27,418 nt of DNA. Origin: CAZCTC01 sp964501335 (GTDB taxonomy: Bacteria > Chloroflexota > Anaerolineae > B4-G1 > SLSP01). This document shows positions 7,678 through 16,557 of the stretch, in pieces. Each line of letters begins with the position of its first letter. Positions within the stretch are counted from its first letter, which is position 1. Where the stretch lies: the NCBI GenBank assembly GCA_964501335.1, contig CAZCTC010000096.1, positions 1 to 27,418 on the forward strand, given 5' to 3'. Made by a program: the position numbers and the translations under genes. The notes beneath the pieces were generated by a model. The model did no database searches and had not been told where the DNA came from. It saw nothing but the letters and a program-made list of their open reading frames with translations.

Positions 7678-8958
7678 TTACTTCTTGACCACGGCCACGG
7701 TGAGGGCGGTCGCCTGTTGCACGGCGTCGTAATGTTTGGTTTGCAGGTCGATGCTGACCATTTCGCCGGGGCGGACGTAGCGTTCGGATTTGCGGGCGAC
7801 GAGGTTGTCGCCGGCGCGGACTTCGACCCAGACCGGTTCTTCGATGGGCCGGGTGACGCGCATTTGCAGCATGACTTTGTCGCGGGTGAGGGTTTCTTTG
7901 TCCAGCTGATGGGGGACGACGTAGCGGACGTTCTCTCCGGCCTGGAGCGGGACGTGGCGCTGTTCGCGGCCCCGTTCGGCGAGGGCGAAGCGGCCCGCGC
8001 TGGCTCCGGCGGACATGCCGGCGCTGGTGACCCAATCGACCAGGTCGTAGACGTGGACGACGTTGCCGGCGGCGAAGATGCCGGGGACGTTGGTCTGGAA
8101 GCCGTCATCGACGAAGGGCCCGCCGGTGACCGAATCGATTTTTACGCCGGCTTTGCGCGACAGCTCGTTCTCGGGGATCAGGCCGACCGAGAGCAGCAGG
8201 GTGTCGCAGGGGATGATCTCTTCAGTGCCGGGGATGTAGTTCCACTTTTCATCGACAGCCACGGCTTCGATGGCTTCGACGCGGTCGCGGCCGATGATGC
8301 GCTTGACGGTATGCCGCAGCTGCAACTGGATGTCGAAATCGAGCAGACACTGGACGTAGTTGCGGGTGAGGCCGGTGAGGAAGGGCATCACTTCGAGGAC
8401 GCGTTCGACGTGGGCGCCTTCGAAGGTGAGGCGGCGGGCCATGATCATGCCGATATCGCCGGAGCCGAGGATGACGAAGTTTTTGCCGGGCATATAGCCT
8501 TCGACGTTGACCCAACGCTGGGCGGTGCCGGCGGTGAAGACGCCTGACGGGCGCATCCCGGGCAGGCGGATCTGGGCGCGGGTGCGTTCGCGGCAGCCCA
8601 TCGAGAGGACCAGGGCCCGGGCGTCGATTTCGATGAAGCCCAGGTCGTGGCTGCTGGCGGTGATATGGCGGGTGGGCGTGATATCGAGCACCATGGTATC
8701 CAGCAGGATATCCACGCCGATGCTGCGCGCTTCATTGATAAAGTGCTGGGCGTAGCTGGGGCCGGGGAGATCTTTCTTAAAGATTTCCACGCCGAAGCCG
8801 TTGTGGATACATTGCAGCAGGATGCCGCCGGGCTCGACATCGCGTTCGATGACCAGCACGTCGTCGGCGCCCTCTTGCTTGGCGGCGATGGCGGCGGCGA
8901 GGCCGCCGGGCCCGCTGCCGATGACCACGACATCATATTTAGCTTTCAGTGTGCGCAT
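7678..8958 (-). CDS. FAD-dependent NAD(P)-type oxidoreductase, GlpA partner
   Basis: The product is a 426-aa flavoprotein. The N-terminal Rossmann motif VVVIGSGPGGLAAA binds FAD, a second dinucleotide-binding motif FVILGSGDIGMIMA lies mid-protein, and a C-terminal GIFAAGN completes the FAD site. There is no CxxxxC redox-active disulfide, so it is not a thioredoxin- or lipoamide-reductase type. The last 90 or so residues form an extra domain. Its gene starts one base past the glpA stop, with AGGAGG inside the end of glpA, so the two are translationally coupled. It probably accepts or passes electrons with GlpA and the DUF1667 protein (family context, inferred). Confidence 0.9.
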   Translation of the reverse strand: MRTLKAKYDVVVIGSGPGGLAAAIAAKQEGADDVLVIERDVEPGGILLQCIHNGFGVEIFKKDLPGPSYAQHFINEARSIGVDILLDTMVLDITPTRHITASSHDLGFIEIDARALVLSMGCRERTRAQIRLPGMRPSGVFTAGTAQRWVNVEGYMPGKNFVILGSGDIGMIMARRLTFEGAHVERVLEVMPFLTGLTRNYVQCLLDFDIQLQLRHTVKRIIGRDRVEAIEAVAVDEKWNYIPGTEEIIPCDTLLLSVGLIPENELSRKAGVKIDSVTGGPFVDDGFQTNVPGIFAAGNVVHVYDLVDWVTSAGMSAGASAGRFALAERGREQRHVPLQAGENVRYVVPHQLDKETLTRDKVMLQMRVTRPIEEPVWVEVRAGDNLVARKSERYVRPGEMVSIDLQTKHYDAVQQATALTVAVVKK

Positions 8959-8959
8959 T

Positions 8960-10441
8960 TCAGGCGACCTCCTTGGTGCGGCGAACCAGGAATTCGGAAC
9001 CGGGCCCGCGCTTGGAGATTTCCAACGGGGAGACGCCGAGTTCGCGGGCGAGGATCTGGACTACCCGGGGCATGTCGAACGACCCCAGGCAGCGGCCGGT
9101 GCCGAGCCAGGTGCGGCGCTTGATCGCGTCGTAGGTGCGGGCGGGCAGCGGGGCGTGGATTTCGGCGACGATTTCGCCTTCGGTGACATTTTCGCAGCGG
9201 CAGACAACCCGCCCGTAGCGGGGATCGTTTTGTACCAAAAGGGCCTGTTCGGCCGGGGAGAGGTCGCGGAAGCGCGGCCGTCCGGGGCGGACGGGGTTCC
9301 AGTCGGCCTTCTCGATGAGCGCTTCGCCGGCATCCTTGAGCAGTTCGGCGACGCGCGCGGCGATGGCCGGAGCGGCGGTGAGGCCGGGCGATTCGATGCC
9401 GCCCAGGTTGACCAGCCCCTGGATTTCGGTGGGAATGTCGATGATGAAGTCGTGTTTGTAATCGACGCCGGGGGTGAGGCAGGGGGCGTTGCCGCCGGGG
9501 CGCAGCCCGGCGAAGACGGCGATGATGGCGCGCTGGGCCAGGCCGGGGATCAATTTCTGGCCGCCGCGCCAGATCTCGCCCATGCCGGCCGGGGTGACGG
9601 AGCGGTCTTCGCGGTCGTCGAGCTCTTCAGCGTTGGGGCCGACGAGGGTGTTGCCGTGCATCGTGCCGCTGACCAGGATGCCTTTGCTGGTGTTGTTGGG
9701 CACGGGGAAGAGGACGTTGTGGACATTGATTTCGGCGCGGTCGAGGATGTAATATTCGCCGCGGCGGGGCGTGATGTGGAAATCGGGGCGGACGCCGGCG
9801 CGGTGCATGACCTCATCGGCGTACATGCCGGCGGCGTTGACGGCCCAGCGACAGCCGAAGGTGCCGCGGTTGGTTTTCACGCCGACGATGCGGCCGCTTT
9901 CGATGACGAAATCCTCGAAGGCGGTTTCCAGCATGATCGTCACGCCGTTCTGCAGGGCATTTTCTGCGGCGGCGACGGTGGCGGCCCAGGGATCGCAGAC
10001 GCCGCCGGTGGAGGCCCAGAGGGCGCCGCTGGTGGCGGAGTTGATGGCGGGCTCGCGGCGGCGCATCTCTTCGCCGGAGATGATCGACATGCCGGGGACG
10101 CCGTTGCGGCGGCCTTTCTGGAGCAGCAGTTCCAGGCCGGGGATCTCTTCGGGGCCGACGGCGACGACGTAGTCGCCGCGGCGGTCGAAGGGGATGGCGA
10201 GTTCGCCGGCGATGGTGTCCCAGAGGGCGTTGCCGCGGACGTTCATGGCGGCTTTGAGGGAGCCGGGGACGGGGTCATAGCCGGCGTGGATGATGGCGGA
10301 GTTGGCAGCGCTGGCGCCCATGCAGATGTCGGCTTCTTTTTCGATGAGCAGGATGCTCAGGGCATAGCGGGAAAGGGTCCGGGCGACCATGGTCCCGACC
10401 ACGCCCCCTCCGATGATGATTATATCGTACGTTTCAGGCAT
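8960..10441 (-). CDS. Glycerol-3-phosphate dehydrogenase-like FAD oxidoreductase (GlpA/DAO family with BFD domain)
   Basis: The product has 493 aa. It oxidises glycerol-3-phosphate to dihydroxyacetone phosphate in the GlpA/GlpD family; the neighbouring glpK supports that substrate. The FAD motif IIIIGGGVVGTMVA is at residues 7-20, followed by the DAO domain to about residue 370. A C-terminal BFD-like [2Fe-2S] domain has C414 and C416 (VCRCENVT) and C451 (GRCLGSF), but the fourth ligand position (CxxxxC) holds D456. The start at 10441 has AGGAGG 5 bases upstream. It is separated from glpK by 173 bp containing repeats, and is followed directly by the FAD oxidoreductase. A related 2-hydroxyacid dehydrogenase role cannot be excluded. 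Confidence 0.9.
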   Translation of the reverse strand: MPETYDIIIIGGGVVGTMVARTLSRYALSILLIEKEADICMGASAANSAIIHAGYDPVPGSLKAAMNVRGNALWDTIAGELAIPFDRRGDYVVAVGPEEIPGLELLLQKGRRNGVPGMSIISGEEMRRREPAINSATSGALWASTGGVCDPWAATVAAAENALQNGVTIMLETAFEDFVIESGRIVGVKTNRGTFGCRWAVNAAGMYADEVMHRAGVRPDFHITPRRGEYYILDRAEINVHNVLFPVPNNTSKGILVSGTMHGNTLVGPNAEELDDREDRSVTPAGMGEIWRGGQKLIPGLAQRAIIAVFAGLRPGGNAPCLTPGVDYKHDFIIDIPTEIQGLVNLGGIESPGLTAAPAIAARVAELLKDAGEALIEKADWNPVRPGRPRFRDLSPAEQALLVQNDPRYGRVVCRCENVTEGEIVAEIHAPLPARTYDAIKRRTWLGTGRCLGSFDMPRVVQILARELGVSPLEISKRGPGSEFLVRRTKEVA

Positions 10442-10455
10442 GAATCCTCCTAAGA

Positions 10456-10527
10456 AGTAGACAGGCTACAGTAGACAGTAGACAGTAGAAAGGGAGCCGG
10501 AAGATTGGAAGGGTGGAAGATTGGAAG
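10456..10527 (+). repeat. AGTAGACAG and GGAAGATTGGAAG short direct repeats
   Basis: AGTAGACAG occurs at 10456-10464, 10470-10478 and 10477-10485 (7-bp period), then as AGTAGAAA. GGAAGATTGGAA follows at 10499-10510 and again at 10515-10526. The same 9-mer occurs at 27396 and 27410 and, inverted, at 6547-6555 just past the VOC stop. It is a dispersed low-complexity repeat in the glpK-glpA spacer. No gene or clear promoter is seen there. Confidence 0.75.
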
Positions 10528-10582
10528 ATGGGCGCTCCGCTTTGGATGTCTGTTAAGTTACCTGTTTATGTCATGATATTGG

Positions 10583-10610
10583 AGGGCGGCCACATCGGGC
10601 CGCCCCTACG
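10583..10610. repeat. GGGCGGCC inverted repeat, copy 2
   Basis: The 28 bases are identical to 7209-7236. The 8-bp arms pair across ACATCG. It lies immediately after the glpK stop on the leftward transcript. It could form a hairpin there but has no U-run, so a terminator is not supported. Confidence 0.8.
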
Positions 10611-10614
10611 GTTT

Positions 10615-12129
10615 TTATTCCTCTACCCAATTCAGGGTGCGTTCGACGGCTTTTTTCCAGCCGGCGTAGAGGGTGGCGCGCTGTTCGGCAGACATTTGCG
10701 GCTCGAAGGTCCGGTCGATGCCCCAGTTGCGGCGCAGCTCGTCGATATCTTTCCAGAAGCCGACGGCGAGTCCGGCGGCGTAGGCGGCGCCCAGGGCGGT
10801 GGTTTCGGTGACTTTGGGGCGGACGACGGGGGCGCCGGCGATATCGGCCTGGAATTGCATCAGCAGTTCATTGACCACCATCCCGCCGTCGACTTTGATG
10901 GCGGTGAGGCGGACGCCGGAATCTTCGGCCATCGCTTCCAGGACATCGCGGGTCTGGTAGGCGGTGGATTCCAGGGCGGCGCGGCAGATGTGGTTGCGGT
11001 TGATGTAGCGGGTCAGGCCGACGATGACGCCCCGGGCATCGCTGCGCCAGTAGGGGGCGAAGAGGCCGGAGAAGGCCGGGACGATGTAGATCCCGCCGGC
11101 GTCGTTCACTTCGCGGGCCAGCGATTCGACCTGGGCGGCGCGCTGGAAGAGGCCCAGGTTGTCGCGCAGCCATTGGACGAGGGCGCCGGTGATGGCGATG
11201 GAGCCTTCGAGGGCGTAGACGGCGGGCTCGTCGTCGAATTTGTAGCCCAGGGTGGTGAGCAGGCCGCAGTGCGAGGGGACGATCTCGGTGCCGGTGTTGA
11301 GCAGCATGAAGCAGCCGGTACCGTAGGTGTTTTTGGCTTCGCCAGGGGTGAAGCAGACCTGCCCGACCAGGGCGGCTTGTTGGTCGCCGAGGTCGCCGGA
11401 GACGGGGATCGCTTCGCCGAAGGGGCCCTCTTTGCGGGTATAGCCGTAGGCGCGGCGGTCGCTGGAGGGGCGGATCTGGGGCAGCATGGAGCGCGGAATG
11501 CCCATGATGCGGAGGATGTCGTCGTCCCAGTCGAGTGTTTTGAGATCCATCAGCATCGTGCGGCTGGCGTTGGTCACATCGGTGATGTGGGCGCCGCCTT
11601 CGGGGCCGCCGGTGAGCCACCAGATGACCCAGGTGTCGATGGTGCCGAAGATGGCGTTGCCCTGTTCGGCGGCCTGTCGGACGCCGGGGACATTTTCCAG
11701 AATCCAGGCCAGTTTGGGGCCGGAGAAGTAGGTGGCGAGGGGCAGGCCGACGCGGTCGCGGAAGCGGTCCTGGCCGCCTTCCGCGGCGAGGGCGTCGCAG
11801 AGGGTTTTGGTGCGGGTGTCCTGCCAGACGACGGCGTTGTAGTAGGGTTTGCCGGTGAGGCGATCCCAGACGAGGGTGGTTTCGCGTTGGTTGGTGATGC
11901 CGACGGCGGCGATCTGGCCGGGCTGAATGTTGGCGGAATCGAGGGCCTGGCCGATGACTTTTTGGGTTTTTTCCCAGATTTCGAGGGGATTGTGTTCGAC
12001 CCAGCCGGGTTGGGGATAGATTTGCTGGTGTTCTTCGTAAGCCCAGGTGACGACTTTGCCCTGGTGATCAAAGAGAATGCAGCGGGTTCCGGTGGTACCC
12101 TGGTCAATGGCGGCGACGTATTGGGTCAT
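10615..12129 (-). CDS. glpK: Glycerol kinase
   Basis: This enzyme phosphorylates glycerol to sn-glycerol-3-phosphate with ATP, in the cytoplasm. The product has 504 aa, the normal length for the FGGY family. The ATP-binding loop DQGTTGTR is at residues 9-16, NQRET (80-84) and the WVEHNP segment near 43-48 match glycerol kinases, catalytic D249 lies in GDQQAALVGQ, and NTYGTGCFMLLNTGT (267-281) is the FGGY kinase signature. The ATG at 12129 has AGGAGG about 7 bases upstream. It is the first gene of the leftward glp locus, whose next gene oxidises its product. No glycerol facilitator or GlpR gene is seen. Upstream there is a TATAAT and a short palindrome that may be an operator. Confidence 0.97.
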   Translation of the reverse strand: MTQYVAAIDQGTTGTRCILFDHQGKVVTWAYEEHQQIYPQPGWVEHNPLEIWEKTQKVIGQALDSANIQPGQIAAVGITNQRETTLVWDRLTGKPYYNAVVWQDTRTKTLCDALAAEGGQDRFRDRVGLPLATYFSGPKLAWILENVPGVRQAAEQGNAIFGTIDTWVIWWLTGGPEGGAHITDVTNASRTMLMDLKTLDWDDDILRIMGIPRSMLPQIRPSSDRRAYGYTRKEGPFGEAIPVSGDLGDQQAALVGQVCFTPGEAKNTYGTGCFMLLNTGTEIVPSHCGLLTTLGYKFDDEPAVYALEGSIAITGALVQWLRDNLGLFQRAAQVESLAREVNDAGGIYIVPAFSGLFAPYWRSDARGVIVGLTRYINRNHICRAALESTAYQTRDVLEAMAEDSGVRLTAIKVDGGMVVNELLMQFQADIAGAPVVRPKVTETTALGAAYAAGLAVGFWKDIDELRRNWGIDRTFEPQMSAEQRATLYAGWKKAVERTLNWVEE

Positions 12130-12164
12130 CCATAGCCTCCTGTGGTCCGGTTAGCCGGGTGTGG

Positions 12165-12192
12165 GGAATTTCACATTCCGGAGGGAATTATA
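12165..12192 (-). promoter_or_regulatory. glpK -10 box and candidate operator
   Basis: On the minus strand TATAAT (12192-12187) is followed by the palindrome GGAAT-N5-ATTCC (12165-12179), which would cover +1 to +16 of the transcript and end 36 bp before the glpK start. No convincing -35 is visible. A repressor site over the start point is plausible; the regulator is unknown. Confidence 0.45.
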
Positions 12193-12223
12193 CTCCTGAT
12201 TTATATTTTTTCGTGGTGGAGGT

Positions 12224-12345
12224 GCGTCCCGCAAAGGGGGCTTTCCTTGTAAGATGCGACGCGCGGGATGGAGGGAGAGAGTTTTTTTATTCATGTTTTC
12301 GCGGGCTTAAGAAAGCCCGCGAAAACATATTTTTCCCTTTTCCGG
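12224..12345 (+). repeat. Composite two-hairpin repeat, copy D
   Basis: GCGTCCCGC (12224-12232) pairs with GCGGGATG (12263-12270). GAGGGAGAGAG, a T7 tract and ATTCATG follow. A perfect 16-bp stem 2 (12293-12308 with 12313-12328) has loop AAGA, and a right flank of T-tract, CCC and TTTTCCGG closes the element. It occupies the divergent spacer between glpK and the efflux locus, which holds no gene. Confidence 0.85.
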
Positions 12346-12388
12346 TCAGGTGTTTTTAGGGGGGCGCCTGCGGCTGATAAAAGAAAAG

Positions 12389-12426
12389 CATGATTTCGCC
12401 GGCCTTCTGAGGCCGGCGAAATCATG
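12389..12426. repeat. Solo hairpin, 17-bp stem
   Basis: CATGATTTCGCCGGCCT (12389-12405) pairs perfectly with 12410-12426 across loop TCTG. It carries the family core but no T-tract module. The ATG at 12424 lies inside its right arm, which argues against that ATG as the adaptor start. Confidence 0.8.
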
Positions 12427-12438
12427 AAATTAACGAAA

Positions 12439-12494
12439 TCTCCATCATTTCTCCAGATTTTCTCCATAATTTCTCCAGGGTTTCTTTCTAAGAT
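12439..12494 (+). promoter_or_regulatory. 11-bp phased TCTCCA direct repeats with -10 box (response-regulator-type operator)
   Basis: TCTCCA occurs at 12439, 12450, 12461 and 12472, exactly 11 bp apart, each followed by an A/T- or G/T-rich 5-mer. A partial fifth unit begins with TCT at 12483. TAAGAT (12489-12494) makes a -10 starting 11 bases after the last TCTCCA. The position of a -35 (12466-12471, ATAATT) is poor, as expected for an activated promoter. OmpR/PhoB-family dimers bind tandem direct repeats with an 11-bp period, so an OmpR-type regulator is the natural candidate. Transcription would start near 12501, ahead of the adaptor start at 12538. Confidence 0.65.
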
Positions 12495-12537
12495 CAGCAT
12501 GGATCAAGGCGAAGTCGATTCAAGTGAGGTGAGACGG

Positions 12538-14133
12538 ATGAAATCTAAAAAGCGATGGTTATGGATCGGGATTGCAATTGTGGTACTGGCAGGTCTGGGG
12601 GGCGGCGGTTATTTGATTTACCAGAATTTTATGCGCCCGACGGGCACGGCGATGACGCTGGAGACGGCCACAGTGACCAGGGGGCTGTTGGACGCCAATG
12701 TGTCGGGAAGCAGCAGCGTTTCGGCCGCTCATGATGTCAGCCTGACTTTCGGCTCGAGCGGCAAGGTCGCTGAGATTTTGGTGGAGGTCGGCGATGAGGT
12801 CAAGGCCGGGCAGCCGTTGGCGCGTCTCGATACGACCGATTTACAGGATGCGGTGACGCAGGCGGAGATCAGCCTGGCGCAGGCCAGGATTTCGCTGGAG
12901 GAGACGAAGGCGGGGCCGTCGGATGCGGATCTGACGGCGGCGGAGGCTTCGCTGCGGGCGGCGCGGGCCAGTTATTCAGAGGTGGTGAAGGGTGCTTCGG
13001 CTGAAGAAGTGGAGCAGGCGAAGGTGGCGCTGCGGCAGGCCGAAGTTTCGCTCGAATCGGCGCAGTCGAATTACGATCGGTCGGGGGCAGCCTGGCGGGC
13101 TGAGGCGGCCAATTCCAGCGTGACGACCAATTTGTGGACGGCGCAGGCAGCCTATGAGGCGGCCAAAGTGAGCTATAACGATGTGGTGAGCGGGGCGACC
13201 TCCAGTGAGCGCAGTGCGGCCTGGGCTAAAGTGCAGCAGGCCCAGGCCAGTCTGGATAAGCTCAAGGCGGAGCCGACGGAGGAATCGCTGCAACTGGCTG
13301 AGATTTCGGTGACGCAGGCGGAGTTGAGTTTGAAGCAGGCGCAGTATAACCTGGATCAGGCGACGCTCAAGGCTCCGACGGCCGGTACGGTGACGGCGAT
13401 CAATATCAGCGTCGGGGAGACGGCCAGCGGCGTGGCGATGGCGATCAGTTCACTCGATTCGTTGCAGATCGAGCTTTCACTGGACGAATCCGACGTGGCT
13501 TCGGTCAAAGTGGGGCAGACGGCGCGCATCACCCTGGATGTTTTCGACGACGGGGATCTGGAGGGCAAGGTGATCTATGTGGCGCCGGTGGGGAGTGTAA
13601 GTTCGGGCGTGGTATTGTACAACGTTACGGTCAGCCTGCCGAAGACGGAGCTGGCGGTGCGGCCGGGGATGGCGGCCGATGTGGAGATCGTCACGATCGA
13701 GGGCGGCGAGACTTTATTGATTCCGTTGACGGCGGTGCAGCGGCGGGGCGAGCAGACCTTTGTGATGCGACAGCTGAAGGCCGGCGAGACGCCGAGCGTT
13801 CAGGGAATGGGCATGGGGAGCGGGCGGCCCAATGCGAGCGGGACCCGTACGGCTGGTGGCAATGGGACCGGCCGTACGCGGTCGGGAAATTCACCTTTCG
13901 GGACGAGCGGGTTTACTCTGGTGCCGGTGACGCTGGGCGCGCAGTCTGAGACTGAGGTGCAGGTGCTCAGCGGGCTGGCGGAGGGCGATGTGGTGGCGTT
14001 GATGTCTACGTCGAGCACCACGCAGACCATGCCGTTTGGGATGCCGGGTGAGATGCCGGGAGGGATGCCTCCGGATGGGGGCGGGATGCCGGCAGGCGGT
14101 CCTGTTCCTGGCGGCGCCGGCGGCCCTCCGTGA
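12538..14133 (+). CDS. HlyD/MacA-like efflux adaptor 1 with Met/Gly/Pro-rich tail
   Basis: The product is a 531-aa membrane-anchored periplasmic-type adaptor that links an exporter to the envelope. One N-terminal membrane segment lies at about 7-26 after MKSKKRW. The first lipoyl half follows at about 70-97 (VGDEVKAGQPLARLD), a long Ala/Gln/Glu-rich coiled-coil hairpin at about 100-275, the second lipoyl half near 278-308 (LKAPTAGTVTAI), and beta-barrel and membrane-proximal domains to about 490. A Gly/Ser/Thr-rich insert is at about 423-456, and the tail at 498-531 is rich in MPG repeats with five Met in about 20 residues. The ATG at 12538 has GAGGTG about 6 bases upstream; earlier ATGs at 12424 and 12499 lie in hairpin or operator DNA. 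It heads the efflux locus. Confidence 0.9.
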   Translation: MKSKKRWLWIGIAIVVLAGLGGGGYLIYQNFMRPTGTAMTLETATVTRGLLDANVSGSSSVSAAHDVSLTFGSSGKVAEILVEVGDEVKAGQPLARLDTTDLQDAVTQAEISLAQARISLEETKAGPSDADLTAAEASLRAARASYSEVVKGASAEEVEQAKVALRQAEVSLESAQSNYDRSGAAWRAEAANSSVTTNLWTAQAAYEAAKVSYNDVVSGATSSERSAAWAKVQQAQASLDKLKAEPTEESLQLAEISVTQAELSLKQAQYNLDQATLKAPTAGTVTAINISVGETASGVAMAISSLDSLQIELSLDESDVASVKVGQTARITLDVFDDGDLEGKVIYVAPVGSVSSGVVLYNVTVSLPKTELAVRPGMAADVEIVTIEGGETLLIPLTAVQRRGEQTFVMRQLKAGETPSVQGMGMGSGRPNASGTRTAGGNGTGRTRSGNSPFGTSGFTLVPVTLGAQSETEVQVLSGLAEGDVVALMSTSSTTQTMPFGMPGEMPGGMPPDGGGMPAGGPVPGGAGGPP

Positions 14134-14215
14134 AAAGGCTGTTTTTCGCAGGGGCGCCCGGGTCACGCAGGTTCTTCCAAGGGTGGTAATTTTCTATCTA
14201 TAGGGTCTGTTTTTA

Positions 14216-14345
14216 ACGTCCCGCAAAGAGTTTGTGTCCGGTAAAAATCGACGCGCTGTGCGAAGCAGGGGGAGAGAGTTTTTTGTTTATTTTTTGGGGC
14301 ATGCCGCAGACGGCGCGCCCAAAAAATAAGCTTCTTCTTTTCCAT
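14216..14345 (+). repeat. Composite two-hairpin repeat, copy E (decayed)
   Basis: It begins ACGTCCCGCAAAGAG and continues to GGGGGAGAGAG, a T-tract and GTTTA. Stem 2 (about 14288-14329) has loop CAGA, but carries an A/C mismatch, a G/T pair and an extra G. The first hairpin's right arm is lost. It fills most of the 299-bp spacer between the two adaptor genes and may split or attenuate the transcript. No small gene is seen there. Confidence 0.75.
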
Positions 14346-14432
14346 TTTCTGAAGGGGTTAAGTGGGCACCCGATCCTATACGGGCAGGGTTGGTATTCCA
14401 GGCAGTGGAACGAAAGGTGAAACGGTGAGGCG

Positions 14433-15863
14433 ATGAGCAAATTTATCAAAAAGCACAAATGGTTGTTTTTGATCGGGGTCGTTATCCTTATCGGCGGGGC
14501 CGGGTTCCTGCTGTGGGGCAGCTCAAATCAGGCGCAGGCGAGCACGAGCACCGAGGAGATTTCCGAAGTGGTTGCGGTGGCTCGCGGTAATCTCCAGGAT
14601 TCCATCGAATCGAGCGGGAATCTGGCAGCGGCTGAGGAACAGTCGCTGGCCCTTTCCAGCAGCGGTGTGGTGAAAGAGATCTACGTAGCGGAAGGGGATG
14701 AGATCAAAGCCGGAGCGCCATTGTTGAAGATCGACACGACGTTGCTGGAGATTTCGGTGGCGCAGGCTGAGGCCAGCCTGAAGCAGGCGCAGATCCAGCT
14801 GGAATCGGTCAAGGCGGGGCCTTCGGCGGCGGAGCTGGCGGCGGCCAAGGCTTCCGTCACCAGTGCGCAGGCCAGCTATGCGCAGACCAAAGCTACGGGG
14901 ACATCGGAGAGCCAGTTGATCACGCTGAAGGCGGCGATGGATGTGGCGGCCCGGAATGTCCAGCTGGCGCAGTTGAACTACGATGTCTATGGGCCCCGGA
15001 TGGCGCCGGCTTTGCAGAACGCCACGCTGACTTATGACTCAGCCCGGCTGGCCTATGAAATTGCTCTGAAACAGGGGCCTTCGTCCTCTTCGTTGACCTC
15101 TTCCTGGAGTCAGGTACAGCAGGCCCAGGCAACTTTGAAAGAATTGCAGAGCGGAGCGACCGCTGCGGAGATCGAAGCGGCCAATTTGAAAGTTCAACTG
15201 GCGCAGCTCTCTCTGGACAAGGCGCAGCGGGCTCTGGATGCGGGGACGCTCACGGCGCCTTTTGCGGGCGTGATCACCGGGTTGACGGTGGATGAGGGTG
15301 AGCGGGCTTCGGGTTCGGGGATCGTCACGATGGCGAATCTGAAGACATTGGAAGTTTCTATTTCGCTCGATGAGTCGGATGTGGTGCTGGTTCATACCGG
15401 CCAGACGGTGCAGGTGACCGTGGAAGCGTTGGATGGGGTGGTGATGACCGGAACGGTCACGGCGATTGCTCCGGTGGCCTCCGTTGCTTCCGGGGTGGCC
15501 TTGTATCCGGTCACCGTTCAGTTGACGGAGATCGTGACGGGGGTGCGGCCGGCGATGACGGTCGATGTGGCCATCATCACGGAGAATCTGGAAAATGTGC
15601 TCTATTTGCCGCAGCGGGCGGTGCGGATGGAGGGCGAGCAGGCTTATGTGATGCGCCAGACGGGAACAGGGACGTATGAGAAGACTGTGGTGACGCTGGG
15701 TAAGAGTCTGGGCGGTAATGTGGAGATCAAGAGCGGTCTGGCGGAAGGGGATGTGATCGGTGTGGTCAGCGAAGTGGTGACGGATGACACGACCTCCAAT
15801 GCCGGCGGGGGGTTCGGCGGCCTGGGCCGGATCTTCGGCGGTGGCGGGGGAGGGAGGCCGTAA
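14433..15863 (+). CDS. HlyD/MacA-like efflux adaptor 2
   Basis: The product is a 476-aa adaptor paralogous to the gene upstream. It has an N-terminal membrane anchor (about 10-29), a first lipoyl half (AEGDEIKAGAPLLKID), a coiled-coil hairpin of alternating Ala/Gln/Lys residues, a second lipoyl half (LTAPFAGVITGL), and beta-barrel and membrane-proximal domains. The tail at about 449-476 is almost only Gly and lacks the Met residues of adaptor 1. The stop lies one base before the ATPase start, so it is the adaptor most tightly linked to the ATPase and permease. A GGTGAGG precedes the ATG. Like MacA it should stimulate the transporter and carry substrate outward (family knowledge). No TolC-like gene is present. 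Confidence 0.9.
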   Translation: MSKFIKKHKWLFLIGVVILIGGAGFLLWGSSNQAQASTSTEEISEVVAVARGNLQDSIESSGNLAAAEEQSLALSSSGVVKEIYVAEGDEIKAGAPLLKIDTTLLEISVAQAEASLKQAQIQLESVKAGPSAAELAAAKASVTSAQASYAQTKATGTSESQLITLKAAMDVAARNVQLAQLNYDVYGPRMAPALQNATLTYDSARLAYEIALKQGPSSSSLTSSWSQVQQAQATLKELQSGATAAEIEAANLKVQLAQLSLDKAQRALDAGTLTAPFAGVITGLTVDEGERASGSGIVTMANLKTLEVSISLDESDVVLVHTGQTVQVTVEALDGVVMTGTVTAIAPVASVASGVALYPVTVQLTEIVTGVRPAMTVDVAIITENLENVLYLPQRAVRMEGEQAYVMRQTGTGTYEKTVVTLGKSLGGNVEIKSGLAEGDVIGVVSEVVTDDTTSNAGGGFGGLGRIFGGGGGGRP

Positions 15864-15864
15864 G

Positions 15865-16548
15865 ATGAGTCTGATCGAAGTGAAGGATTTAACCAAAGTC
15901 TATAAGATGGGTGAAGTTGAGGTCAGGGCGCTGTGCGGCGTTTCCTTGAAGATCGAAGAGGGTGAATGGGTGGCGATTATGGGACCGTCGGGCTCGGGGA
16001 AATCGACCCTGATGCATTTGATCAGTTGTCTGGATGTGCCGACCTCAGGGAGTTACATGTTGAATGGGGTGGATGTCAGCAAGATGGAAGAGAACGATCT
16101 GGCGGCGGTGCGCAGCCGGGAGATCGGCTTTGTCTTTCAGTCATTCAATCTGTTGCCGCGCACGCCCGCGTTCAAGCAGGTGATGCTGCCGATGCAGTAT
16201 GCGCGGAACGGGAACCGGGTTGCGCCGGCGGAGCGCAAGCGTCGGGCGTTGGAAGCTTTGACGATGGTGGGGTTGGGCGACCGGGTCGGTCACAAGCCTT
16301 CGGAGCTTTCGGGGGGGCAGCAGCAGCGGATTGCCATTGCCCGGGCTCTGGTCAATTCGCCCAAGATTTTGATGGCGGACGAGCCGACGGGGAATCTGGA
16401 TTCCAAATCCGGGCGCGAGATTATGGATATCTTCCATCGGCTGCATAAAGAGCGCAAGATTACTCTGATTATGGTCACGCACGATGCCGAGGTCGGCGCC
16501 GAAGCTCAGCGGATTATTCGATTAAAAGACGGCTTGATCGTCTCCTGA
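15865..16548 (+). CDS. ABC transporter ATPase, LolD/MacB type
   Basis: This cytoplasmic ATPase subunit has 227 aa and powers the permease encoded next. Walker A is at residues 40-47 (GPSGSGKS), the Q-loop in FVFQSFNLLPR, the signature in LSGGQQQR, Walker B in ILMADEPTGNLDS, and the switch histidine in MVTHD. The sequence type matches the LolD/MacB/FtsE group rather than importers. I chose the ATG at 15865 because AGGGAGG lies 7-8 bases upstream. An in-frame ATG at 15784 lies within the Gly-rich tail of adaptor 2. It is followed 9 bases later by the permease. Confidence 0.96.
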   Translation: MSLIEVKDLTKVYKMGEVEVRALCGVSLKIEEGEWVAIMGPSGSGKSTLMHLISCLDVPTSGSYMLNGVDVSKMEENDLAAVRSREIGFVFQSFNLLPRTPAFKQVMLPMQYARNGNRVAPAERKRRALEALTMVGLGDRVGHKPSELSGGQQQRIAIARALVNSPKILMADEPTGNLDSKSGREIMDIFHRLHKERKITLIMVTHDAEVGAEAQRIIRLKDGLIVS

Positions 16549-16557
16549 GGAGGAAAA